Shown here: in pieces, positions 1-6,235 of the stretch
Layout: each line of letters opens with the position of its first letter
How positions within the stretch are numbered: the first letter of the stretch is position 1
Assembly (NCBI GenBank): GCA_014729955.1
Contig: WJJA01000470.1
Coordinates: forward strand, 1-6,439
Reading direction: 5' to 3'
Source of the DNA: a bacterium
Lineage (GTDB): Bacteria; Electryoneota; Electryoneia; Electryoneales; Electryoneaceae
DNA length: 6,439 bases
Notes under the pieces: generated by a model
What the model was told of the DNA's origin: nothing
The model's database searches: none
The model's input: the letters and a program-made list of their open reading frames with translations, nothing else
Made by a program: the position numbers and the translations under genes

Positions 1-423
1 CCTGAACAGACGGCTCGTATGATGGAAATGATGCCGCCGGCCGGCGAGATCGATGTCGCTGTCAGCATCCCGGTGATTACCGGTACGCAAAACCGCAAAG
101 CAGATTCGGCCATCGAAGAGTTCCTGCACAGGGCGGATCTCGTCGCTGCACGGCGTCCCGATTGGAGGATCGGTGTCGGCTGCGGGGACGATCCCGTTGC
201 GGCGATGGACGCGGCCGGGCTTGCGGCGGAACGATTCGGACCGGACCGTGTTTTTGCCAAACCGTCCGCGGGTCTGCCGGTTGACCGCGACAGGAAACGA
301 TGCTACCCGTTCGGACCTCGTGCATGGGCTGCACTACTCTCGAAGCTTCCGAGAGCCCTCTATGCCCTTGGAGGGTGTTGCGGTTGCGGGCCTGAATGGA
401 TACAAGCGATCAATAAGGAGTAA
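1..423 (+). CDS. Homocysteine S-methyltransferase family protein, C-terminal part (5' end outside window)
   Basis: The frame is open from the first base, so this is the 3' end of a longer gene; the ATG codons at 19 and 22 are probably internal. The family moves a methyl group from a donor (S-methylmethionine, betaine or methyl-folate/cobalamin, depending on the member) to homocysteine, making methionine, using a zinc held by three cysteines. All three are visible: one in GVGCG (codon at 181-183) and the adjacent pair in LGGCCGCGPEW (codons at 376-381). The segment AKPSAGLPV followed by a YPFGP stretch matches the usual late strand of the barrel. The protein ends about ten residues after the CC pair, as in compact stand-alone members, so no cobalamin domain follows. 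The subfamily and methyl donor cannot be told from this part. Family assignment is firm from motifs; the exact substrate is not. Confidence 0.82.
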   Translation, partial: PEQTARMMEMMPPAGEIDVAVSIPVITGTQNRKADSAIEEFLHRADLVAARRPDWRIGVGCGDDPVAAMDAAGLAAERFGPDRVFAKPSAGLPVDRDRKRCYPFGPRAWAALLSKLPRALYALGGCCGCGPEWIQAINKE

Positions 424-610
424 ACTCCAAATTCACGAATGAGCGTTGCGTATCTGCAGGAACTTCCTTAGCTTTTAATACTGTGTGTTTTTGCTTGACT
501 TCTCGGCGGCTGCACGATGCGAATCGTGCCGCCGTCAGCGCCGCATCGCCCTTCAACAGGCGGATACGGAATAGGGCATTCGACCGGGATCTCAATCGTG
601 AGGGATATCT
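424..610. other. Non-coding gap between the methyltransferase and ATPase genes
   Basis: This 187-base gap separates the methyltransferase stop from the operon-like group starting at 611, so it probably holds the group's promoter. A -35-like TTGACT lies at 495-500, but nothing resembling a good -10 box sits 16-18 bases downstream. A TTTAAT at 474-479 resembles a -10 box but has no partner at normal spacing. The only strong structure is the hairpin at 504-534. Short open frames here have no RBS and no recognisable protein character. Confidence 0.4.
504..534 (+). other. Stem-loop with GCGA (GNRA-type) tetraloop in the gap before the ATPase gene
   Basis: Seven pairs (GCACGAT 512-518 with ATCGTGC 523-529) close a GCGA loop. 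After a three-base bulge (509-511), five more pairs follow (CGGCG 504-508 with CGCCG 530-534). No T-run follows on the + strand, nor directly on the - strand, so it does not look like a plain intrinsic terminator. It lies 76 bases before the GTG start of the ATPase gene. It could be a leader RNA element, a transcript-end stabiliser for the upstream methyltransferase gene, or a dispersed palindrome. The pairing is seen directly; the role is unknown. Confidence 0.5.
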
Positions 611-1429
611 GTGTACCTGGAATTCTGGGAACTCAGCGAAAAACCGTTTGAAAACACTCCCGACCCTCGTTTCTTTTTCCAGTCTCGTCAACACCGCGAA
701 GCGTTGATGCGGATCCTGTATTCCATTCATGAAACCAAGGGCGCCGCGTTGTTGACCGGGGAATACGGCTGCGGCAAGACCACTTTGATTCGTACCGTGC
801 TGAGCGAGCTGGATCCGATGCTTTACCCGGTTGTGCTGTTGACCAACCCGCGCTGGACTGCGGATGAGCTGCTGCGTGAGATTCTGTATCAACTGGGCAC
901 GGACGAAGTGCCGGACCGTAAGTCGGATGTGCTGCACCTGATCAACGAGCATCTCTACAACCATCTTTCCAACGGCAAGCACACGGTTCTTATCGTAGAT
1001 GAGGCGCAGGTGATCGACGACCCGATGACGTTCGAGGAACTGCGTCTGCTGCTGAACTTCCAGTTGAACGACCGTTTCATGCTCACGCTGGTCTTTTCCG
1101 GGCAGCCGGAACTGCGGCAGAAGATGCGCGATCTGCCGCAACTGGCGCAGCGCATCGCGGTAAAATACCACCTCGTACCGCTGGATTACGAAGAAACCGT
1201 ACAGTATATCGAATACCGCCTTGCCCTCGCGGGCGGCATGCGTGAAATCTTCACCCAGGGAGCGGTGGAGGATCTCTATCGATTCACCAAGGGTATTCCC
1301 AGGACGATCAACAACCTTTGTGACCTCGCCTTGGCCATCGGTGCGGGGAACCGTATGAACCGAGTCGACCGACAGGTGATTCACTCGATCATTGAGAGTG
1401 AAACCGCCGGGGGACAATTCGAATGGTGA
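611..1429 (+). CDS. ExeA/GspA-like AAA ATPase, single-domain
   Basis: This 272-residue cytoplasmic-looking ATPase belongs to the ExeA/GspA-type AAA family, whose members serve type II secretion, exopolysaccharide/exosortase loci and some transposons. It opens with the family signature MYLEFW...KPFENTPDPRFFF (residues 1-23). Walker A is GEYGCGKTT (50-58, Lys56), Walker B is TVLIVDEAQ (125-133, Asp130/Glu131), a sensor-1-like SGQPEL follows at 163-168, and the sensor-2 region is GIPRTINNLCD (228-238). All nucleotide-handling motifs look intact, so it should hydrolyse ATP. It lacks the transmembrane segment and peptidoglycan-binding domain of full ExeA, being close in size to the short exosortase-associated ATPases. 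The start is GTG, supported by GAGGG at 600-604, six bases upstream. Its stop overlaps the next gene by seven bases, implying translational coupling. Family is certain; the partner process is not. The neighbour suggests a signalling or regulatory role rather than secretion. Confidence 0.92.
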   Translation: MYLEFWELSEKPFENTPDPRFFFQSRQHREALMRILYSIHETKGAALLTGEYGCGKTTLIRTVLSELDPMLYPVVLLTNPRWTADELLREILYQLGTDEVPDRKSDVLHLINEHLYNHLSNGKHTVLIVDEAQVIDDPMTFEELRLLLNFQLNDRFMLTLVFSGQPELRQKMRDLPQLAQRIAVKYHLVPLDYEETVQYIEYRLALAGGMREIFTQGAVEDLYRFTKGIPRTINNLCDLALAIGAGNRMNRVDRQVIHSIIESETAGGQFEW

Positions 1430-2529
1430 GAATGCGTGACGTGTTACGTTCCGTGAAGGATCTGGGTCAGCCGGGCGGCAGCGGTAAGCCGGCGGACGGT
1501 GAGAAGGATGAGTATGCCTTCCCGGGCGCCCCTCGACCGAGGAACACGGCACCATCGGAACAGCAACGTACACCGCCGGAGACGAAACCAGAAGGACAAC
1601 CGGCGACTGAAACAGCGACGACCCCCTCAGACCAGGCGACGGGTCGGAAGAAAACCATTTACCACGACGCGATTGAAGCGGTAGAAGAGCTGTATGAGAC
1701 AGTTCGGCGGGAGGAACCGTTCGATCTTTCCGACGTTGAGTCTCATGCCGAAATTTTCATCGATTCTCTGCAGAAGGACGACTACCTGTTTCTGCTGGCA
1801 TTATCGTCACGCTTTGCGGTCGCATCGATGGCGCAGCAGTCGGTCACGACCTGCATCGTAGCGGTGAAGGTCGGTATCGGTTTGAAACTGAGCCGTGACA
1901 AGCTGCACGAGCTGGCTCTGACGGCGATGATCAACCAGATCGGGATGGTGAGGGTTCCGCAGGACATTCTTCGAAAGAAGGGTCAGCTCAGCGCCGGCGA
2001 GTATGAGGTAATCAAACAGCATCCGCTTCATGCGCAACGTGTCCTTGAGCCTTTCCGGGACGAGTATCCCTTCCTGGCCGAGGCGCTGGTGCAGGAGCAT
2101 GAGCGCTGGAACGGCAACGGTTATCCGTTCGGGCTGAAAGAGAATGAAATACACGAGTTCGCGCAGATCATCGGCCTTGCGGATACCTTCGTCGCATTGA
2201 CCCATAGACGCCATTATCGCGACAACTTTATTGCGTACAAGGCGATGCAGTCGATCATTGCGCGGCGCAACGTGGACTTTTCCGCCCGCATGATCAAGGC
2301 ACTGATCGATGTAATCAGCATCTTCCCCGTGCACAGCCTGGTGAAATTGAATGACGGTCGTGTCGCGAAGGTGCTGGAAACGAACAAGCAGTACCCGGTC
2401 CGTCCTGTGATTGAAATCATACGAGACATTCGCGGCAATGAGATTGAGAACCCGGAACGTGTGGATCTTTCGCGCGAGCCGATGATTTATATCGTGAGTC
2501 CGGTGCTGGATGAGGCGGCGTACGCTTGA
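1423..2529 (+). CDS. Degenerate HD-GYP domain protein, probably catalytically inactive
   Basis: A 368-residue protein with a short N-terminal helix (about 1-14), a Pro/Glu/Thr-rich probably disordered linker (about 16-76), a helical bundle and an HD-GYP-like core (about 115-300), and the usual small C-terminal beta extension (about 301-362). HD-GYP proteins normally hydrolyse cyclic di-GMP with a di- or tri-iron centre. The fold markers are kept: VPQDILRKKGQLS (178-190), QHP with His200, GNGYPFGL (231-238) and the late Asp254. The name-giving HD is Asn171-Gln172, in INQIGM where HDIG is expected. The early His of the usual HS motif appears to be Gln139, and the HHE motif reads EHE (Glu225-His226). 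With these ligands missing, hydrolysis is unlikely; binding of c-di-GMP or a partner is the reasonable inference. ATG at 1423 follows GGGGGA at 1409-1414; a second ATG at 1432 is possible. The coupled ATPase gene suggests a joint function. Confidence 0.88.
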   Translation: MVRMRDVLRSVKDLGQPGGSGKPADGEKDEYAFPGAPRPRNTAPSEQQRTPPETKPEGQPATETATTPSDQATGRKKTIYHDAIEAVEELYETVRREEPFDLSDVESHAEIFIDSLQKDDYLFLLALSSRFAVASMAQQSVTTCIVAVKVGIGLKLSRDKLHELALTAMINQIGMVRVPQDILRKKGQLSAGEYEVIKQHPLHAQRVLEPFRDEYPFLAEALVQEHERWNGNGYPFGLKENEIHEFAQIIGLADTFVALTHRRHYRDNFIAYKAMQSIIARRNVDFSARMIKALIDVISIFPVHSLVKLNDGRVAKVLETNKQYPVRPVIEIIRDIRGNEIENPERVDLSREPMIYIVSPVLDEAAYA

Positions 2530-2607
2530 CTTCGGCCGGATTGAGTGGCAGATTGAACAGGGGGCAGGACCTCGTTGGAATGCATCACTCCGTGAGAAGG
2601 GGCGCCC
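2530..2607 (+). promoter_or_regulatory. 78-base intergenic spacer with strong RBS
   Basis: The gap contains AGAAGGGG at 2595-2602, five bases before the ATG at 2608, a clear Shine-Dalgarno site that fixes the next start. I see no terminator-like hairpin with a T-run and no convincing promoter, so read-through from the HD-GYP-like gene is likely. Confidence 0.5.
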
Positions 2608-3381
2608 ATGGACGAGAAGAAGAAACGCGAGCTGGAACGACTCCGCAAGCAGATTGATCCCAAAGTGTTGGCCCGTGTCGCCAAATCGATGGGCGCAGAG
2701 GTTCCTCCCGATCTGGAAAGCGAGGGCAAGCCCGGCGACACAGCGAAGCCCGCTCCTTCCAGGCCGGCCGGATCGGGAAGCGTCCGTATGCCCGCACCTC
2801 CGCCAAAGAAAGCGGCCCCCGAGCCGCCGGCAGAACAATCCGGGCAGTCCGATGAATCCGGCCGCAAGTATCTGGTGCCGGAAGAGGCGCGCCGTTCCCG
2901 ACAGATGCAGGAGCTTGCCAAGCGCATCCGCCGACGCGAGCAGGAGGTGGACGCCGCTTCGCACAAGAAAGAGAAGAAGATCGATGCCTATATGGTGGTG
3001 TTTGACGAGAACCACTTTCGGGCCAAGCAGATCTCCGGCTATCTTTCCCGCGCCGAGTTCTCCCATCACGCCATCACCAGCGACCTGGCGACGTTTGTCA
3101 ATATCGTGCTCACCAAGTTGAACGACGAGAACGTGATCCGCGTTGTGTTCGCGGTATCCCGTGAATACTACAAAACCTTCCAGGCGATGCTGCAGAGTGA
3201 AGATCTGGCGATGGTTCGTGAGAAGATCCCCGGCCTGGTGAAACTACCGGTGTTTGTCTTTTCCGGTCCCAATGAATCACCGATCCCGCCGGAGGGAGTG
3301 GAACAGGAATTCGCCGTCTCCATGAAGCAGCATCCATCCTTTAACACCAAGAAGATCCGCAAGGCTCTTCATATCAGCTGA
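2608..3381 (+). CDS. Unrecognised protein with disordered linker and receiver-like (pseudo-receiver) domain
   Basis: I do not recognise this 257-residue protein by name. Residues 1-30 form a charged helix; 31-90 are rich in Pro, Ala, Ser and Gly and probably unstructured; 91-123 are a very basic, probably helical or coiled segment; 124-222 are a compact alpha/beta domain. That domain starts with AYMVVFDEN (127-135), which resembles the first strand and acidic pair of CheY-like receivers (VLVVDDN). It continues with an amphipathic helix and has a later strand PVFVFSGP (214-221) placed like the receiver strand that ends in the conserved Ser/Thr. The middle strand IRVVFAVS (177-184) has no aspartate where the phospho-acceptor would be. 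If the fold is right, it is a phosphorylation-independent pseudo-receiver. No membrane segment or signal peptide is seen. It follows the degenerate HD-GYP gene and precedes folC by 21 bases. The reading frame is secure; the receiver reading is tentative. Confidence 0.8.
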   Translation: MDEKKKRELERLRKQIDPKVLARVAKSMGAEVPPDLESEGKPGDTAKPAPSRPAGSGSVRMPAPPPKKAAPEPPAEQSGQSDESGRKYLVPEEARRSRQMQELAKRIRRREQEVDAASHKKEKKIDAYMVVFDENHFRAKQISGYLSRAEFSHHAITSDLATFVNIVLTKLNDENVIRVVFAVSREYYKTFQAMLQSEDLAMVREKIPGLVKLPVFVFSGPNESPIPPEGVEQEFAVSMKQHPSFNTKKIRKALHIS

Positions 3382-3402
3382 TCTGCCTACAAAGAGCGAT
3401 GG

Positions 3403-4842
3403 ATGGCCCCGACTTCTCCTGACCCGGACGGCCTGCCCTCACCGCCCGAAAAAGACGCTTCGCCTGTGGTTGGTTTCGATGCCGGCGCTGCATCGCACCA
3501 GGGCTACAGGGAAGCCCTCGAACATCTCTACGGCCGGCTCGACCTGGAGCGTGTCGACCCTTCGAAGATGAAGCTCACGGTGGAACGGGATATCCAGCGA
3601 TTCCGTGAATTGCTGCACGATCTCGGCGATCCTCACCTCGCACGGCCTGTCATCCACGCGACCGGGACCAAGGGCAAAGGCTCGACGCTCGCGCACCTCG
3701 ATGCGATTCTGAACGCCACCGGATACCACACCGGTATGACCCTTTCACCTCACCTTGTGGAGGTGAGGGAACGGATACGGATCGGCGGCGAAGACCTCTC
3801 ACGCAACGATTTCGCTCGTCTTTACAGCGAAATCCGTCCGGTGATCGAGGAGCGCGACCAGATCAAAAACTACCGTACGGTGTTCGAGGTGCTGATTGCG
3901 CTTGCTTTCCATGCGTTCCGTCACTACCACGTGGACGCTGCCCTGGTCGAGATCGGCCTGGGCGGCCGCCTTGACGCTACCAACGTGGTGTACCCGAAGC
4001 TGTCGATCCTGACACGTATCGGTCTGGACCATACCCATGTCCTCGGCGACACCCATGCGAAAATCGCCTGGGACAAGGCGCACATCATCAAGCCGGACAC
4101 GCCTGTTGTGACCGGTCCCCAGGTGCCGGAAGCGATGCGTGAGATCGAAAAACGGGCGCATGAAGTATCCTCGCCGATCTGGCGCATGGGTCGCGAAGCG
4201 AAACTGGAAGATGTATCCGTGGCAGAGGAAGGCACCAGCTTTACCCTGGTCACCCCTCTGCGCGAATGGACCAACCTTCGCACGCCCCTGCTCGGACGCC
4301 ACCAGGCGGAAAACGCTGCCGTCGCGGTGCTCGCGGCGGAACGTCTGCAGATGGATCGTCATTATCACTTCAGCGAGGAGAAATTGCGTCTCGGTCTGAA
4401 GCAGGTGCGCATACCGGGACGTGGCGAGCTGTTGAACGGTGAACCGCCGCTTCTGCTGGACGGTGCACACAACCCGGAAGGCGCACGAGTGCTTGCGCAA
4501 CTTCTGCGCGATGTATGGCCGGATCGTGAGAAGGTCTACCTTCTGGGTTGCAACAAGGACAAGGATGTTGCCGGATTCATCGGCCTTATGCCCGGTCCGG
4601 TGAAGGCAGCCGTGGCAACGACCGTCGATTTTCCTCGCGCCATGCCGAGCCCGGCGTTGGCGCAAATCATGCGCAACCAGGGTTGGAGCGTGCATGAAGC
4701 GCCACTCGACAACGCCCTGGAAACCGCACGAAACCTTGCAGGTCCGGCCGGCCTGATCGTTGCATCCGGCAGCCTGTACCTGGTCGGCGCCTTGCGACGG
4801 CAGATCTTGCAGGCCGGCGACGGAGACACTACCTTGTCGTGA
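3403..4842 (+). CDS. folC: Bifunctional dihydrofolate synthase / folylpolyglutamate synthase
   Basis: FolC adds L-glutamate to dihydropteroate and then to reduced folates with ATP, in the cytoplasm. It is an ADP-forming Mur-ligase-type enzyme. Motifs appear in the family order: the P-loop ATGTKGKGST (86-95), SPHL (115-118) followed by RERI, EIGLGGRLDATNV (183-195) with the Mg-binding Glu, LDHTHVLGDT (208-217), the WDKAHIIKP segment (223-231) whose first Lys matches the usually carbamylated one, LLGRHQAENA (297-306) and DGAHNPEGA (353-361). All look intact, so it should be active. At 479 residues it is somewhat longer than common FolC; the excess is a Pro/Asp-rich N-terminal stretch of about 33 residues before the family region begins at GYREAL. 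ATG at 3403 has AAAGAG at 3391-3396; a later GTG near 3466 would remove most of the extension. It sits between a signalling-type gene and a lipoprotein gene, probably co-transcribed. Confidence 0.93.
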   Translation: MAPTSPDPDGLPSPPEKDASPVVGFDAGAASHQGYREALEHLYGRLDLERVDPSKMKLTVERDIQRFRELLHDLGDPHLARPVIHATGTKGKGSTLAHLDAILNATGYHTGMTLSPHLVEVRERIRIGGEDLSRNDFARLYSEIRPVIEERDQIKNYRTVFEVLIALAFHAFRHYHVDAALVEIGLGGRLDATNVVYPKLSILTRIGLDHTHVLGDTHAKIAWDKAHIIKPDTPVVTGPQVPEAMREIEKRAHEVSSPIWRMGREAKLEDVSVAEEGTSFTLVTPLREWTNLRTPLLGRHQAENAAVAVLAAERLQMDRHYHFSEEKLRLGLKQVRIPGRGELLNGEPPLLLDGAHNPEGARVLAQLLRDVWPDREKVYLLGCNKDKDVAGFIGLMPGPVKAAVATTVDFPRAMPSPALAQIMRNQGWSVHEAPLDNALETARNLAGPAGLIVASGSLYLVGALRRQILQAGDGDTTLS

Positions 4843-4865
4843 TTGTGCACATCAGGACGAACAGC

Positions 4866-4875
4866 AGAGGGGTGA
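4866..4875 (+). promoter_or_regulatory. Ribosome binding site deciding the lipoprotein start
   Basis: GAGGGG at 4867-4872 lies five bases before the ATG at 4878. The frame is also open from a GTG at 4839 that overlaps the folC stop, but that start would put 13 polar residues ahead of a normal signal peptide. The RBS and signal peptide both favour 4878. Confidence 0.7.
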
Positions 4876-4877
4876 TC

Positions 4878-6020
4878 ATGGAGCTGAACACATTGAAACG
4901 ACACATGGGCACGGTCGGCCGACTCATCCCGGCATTGGCGATTGCCGCCTTCTTTATCGGCTGCGGCGAACCGGAAGACCCAAGCATTCCGGTCGAAGAA
5001 GAACCCGAATATGAACTGCTCGGACAGGCGGGGACGTGGTTGATTGCGTATGACCTCCAGTTCAACGGTGACACGGCCTTTGTCGCGCAAGATCTCGCAG
5101 GCATCATGAAGTTCGATGTGGCTGATCCCTCTTCGCCGATGCTGTTGGATACCGTCGGCATCGTGGACGCCGAAGTACCGCAGGCGGTACGGCAGATCCG
5201 TTTCCTGCTGAACGGTTGGAGCCGTGTCATCCTCGGCTTCAATGACGGCGGCCCGGTGAACCAGTTCGACTACCCCTCCTTTGAGTCTCTCAACAGCCCG
5301 TCGGCAACCGGCATTCAACGCGGCTTGTTCGTCTACACCTTCATGGACAGTGTAGTTTCCAGCTACGATCAGCAACTGCATGAAGCGCAGGTAATCCAGA
5401 TCGTCACTGCCGACAGTGATGACGGCATCAACCGCTACATATGGCATCGCGATTCGGTGGAATTCCAGGGCGAAACGCTTCCCAACGATCGCTATAACGT
5501 CGAATACCAGATCCCGGTGTTGAAATTCAACGGTGAATCGCCGGACGGTCTTGGTAAACTGCCGGACCCGAGCTTTGTCGCCGCGGGGATCGGCGCATGG
5601 GGTGTCGCGATTGCAGACGTCAGCACCGAGGGCGGAGTGCTGGGCGAATGGGTCGGGCATGTGGATACTCCCGGCGAAGCGGGCAGTTCCGTGTTCCAGG
5701 ACTCCTACCTGTACGTTGCCGACGGCGAGAAAGGCTTTGCGATCGTTGACCTTGCCGACTACACGGCCCCGGAATATGTCCGAAGCGTGCAGGAAGAGGG
5801 CATGGAACATGTTGACGTGATGGCGGTGCAGGGACATCGCCTCGTCGTCGCCGACCAGTTCGACGGGCTCTTCTTCTACGATCTCACCGAACCGGACAAC
5901 CCGCTTCTGATGGATCATCACCCTCTGCGCAACACGCGCGCGATTGTGTTCAAGGAAGACACCATCATCGGGGTGACGGCCGATTATGAGGGACTGCTGA
6001 TGTTCGAGCTGAAGTATTAG
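4878..6020 (+). CDS. LVIVD-repeat (beta-propeller) lipoprotein
   Basis: A predicted 380-residue exported lipoprotein. Residues 1-28 are a signal peptide with Lys7, Arg8 and Arg15 before a hydrophobic stretch (16-27), ending in FIGC with Cys29 as the lipidated residue. Phe at the -3 position is slightly unusual for a lipobox. An acidic, Pro-rich tether follows (30-45). The rest contains repeats of the LVIVD kind, each reading roughly as a hydrophobic strand, V-A-D/G, a glycine, then a strand ending in D and a proline: AFVAQDLAGIMKFDVADPSSP (split across 67-87), YLYVADGEKGFAIVDL (277-292), RLVVADQFDGLFFYDLTEP (321-339) and IIGVTADYEGLLMFEL (363-378), with a weaker one near 235-262. Such repeats fold as a beta-propeller; the family has no single known function. 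Residues about 146-220 do not follow the repeat and form a polar insertion. It is likely anchored in the envelope, facing the periplasm or outside. Family is fairly sure; ligand unknown. Confidence 0.85.
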   Translation: MELNTLKRHMGTVGRLIPALAIAAFFIGCGEPEDPSIPVEEEPEYELLGQAGTWLIAYDLQFNGDTAFVAQDLAGIMKFDVADPSSPMLLDTVGIVDAEVPQAVRQIRFLLNGWSRVILGFNDGGPVNQFDYPSFESLNSPSATGIQRGLFVYTFMDSVVSSYDQQLHEAQVIQIVTADSDDGINRYIWHRDSVEFQGETLPNDRYNVEYQIPVLKFNGESPDGLGKLPDPSFVAAGIGAWGVAIADVSTEGGVLGEWVGHVDTPGEAGSSVFQDSYLYVADGEKGFAIVDLADYTAPEYVRSVQEEGMEHVDVMAVQGHRLVVADQFDGLFFYDLTEPDNPLLMDHHPLRNTRAIVFKEDTIIGVTADYEGLLMFELKY

Positions 6021-6043
6021 CGCCGTTCAAGATCCCTGTTGGT

Positions 6044-6083
6044 TGCCGGGTCATACCCTGCTCCCGTGAGCTGAGACCCGGCA
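6044..6083 (+). terminator. Possible transcript-end hairpin after the lipoprotein gene
   Basis: TGCCGGGTC (6044-6052) pairs perfectly with GACCCGGCA (6075-6083), nine mostly G-C pairs, with a smaller nested stem GCTC/GAGC (6060-6063 with 6068-6071) inside the loop. It begins 24 bases after the stop codon. No T-run follows, so intrinsic termination is uncertain; it could protect the mRNA end or pause polymerase. Pairing is seen directly, role is inferred. Confidence 0.45.
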
Positions 6084-6096
6084 CAACGTTCCGGCA

Positions 6097-6129
6097 GGTC
6101 TTGCGCACGGCTTCGTCGTGCGTGTGACC
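6097..6129 (+). other. Second stem-loop downstream of the lipoprotein gene
   Basis: CGCACG (6104-6109) pairs with CGTGCG (6117-6122) around a seven-base loop, and outside a small internal loop GGTC (6097-6100) pairs with GACC (6126-6129). It follows the hairpin at 6044-6083 by 13 bases, giving two structured elements in a row at the probable end of the transcript. No T-run follows. Confidence 0.4.
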
Positions 6130-6201
6130 GGACAGTTCCATCAGTCTACCGGATCTACTTCAGTACCTGCTTTCAGCGATCAGGTCATGTCTTCGATCTT
6201 T

Positions 6202-6235
6202 ACAGGCACTCCTGTCTAAATGCCTGGACAGTTTT
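6202..6235 (+). other. Cluster of mutually exclusive short hairpins
   Basis: Three overlapping pairings compete: ACAGG 6202-6206 with CCTGT 6211-6215 (loop CACT), CAGGCA 6203-6208 with TGCCTG 6221-6226, and CTGTC 6212-6216 with GACAG 6227-6231. The last is followed by TTTT at 6232-6235, as in a weak terminator. The arrangement recalls terminator/antiterminator switching, but the stems are short and could be chance. Confidence 0.3.

Noticed and set aside
495..523. TTGACT at 495-500 as a promoter for the ATPase operon
   Set aside because: The hexamers at 16-18 base spacing (such as TGCGAA at 518-523) are poor -10 matches and lie within the hairpin; not enough to call a promoter.
410..1573. Long open frame on the - strand opposite the ATPase gene
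   Set aside because: It lies antisense to a gene with unmistakable motifs, has no recognisable domain and an Arg/His/Gln-rich composition typical of antisense frames in GC-rich DNA.
1807..3069. Long - strand open frame across the HD-GYP-like and pseudo-receiver genes
   Set aside because: It spans two well-supported + strand genes with their RBS sites and shows no protein-family features.
3799..4695. 298-codon - strand open frame inside folC
   Set aside because: It is fully antisense to conserved catalytic segments of FolC, with no motif of its own.
4839..4877. GTG at 4839 overlapping the folC stop as the lipoprotein start
   Set aside because: It adds 13 polar residues before a complete signal peptide, while the ATG at 4878 has a strong RBS.
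4536..5921. 461-codon - strand open frame opposite the folC end and the lipoprotein gene
   Set aside because: The + strand carries conserved FolC motifs and LVIVD repeats here; the antisense product shows no motif and many His/Arg/Asp runs typical of a shadow.
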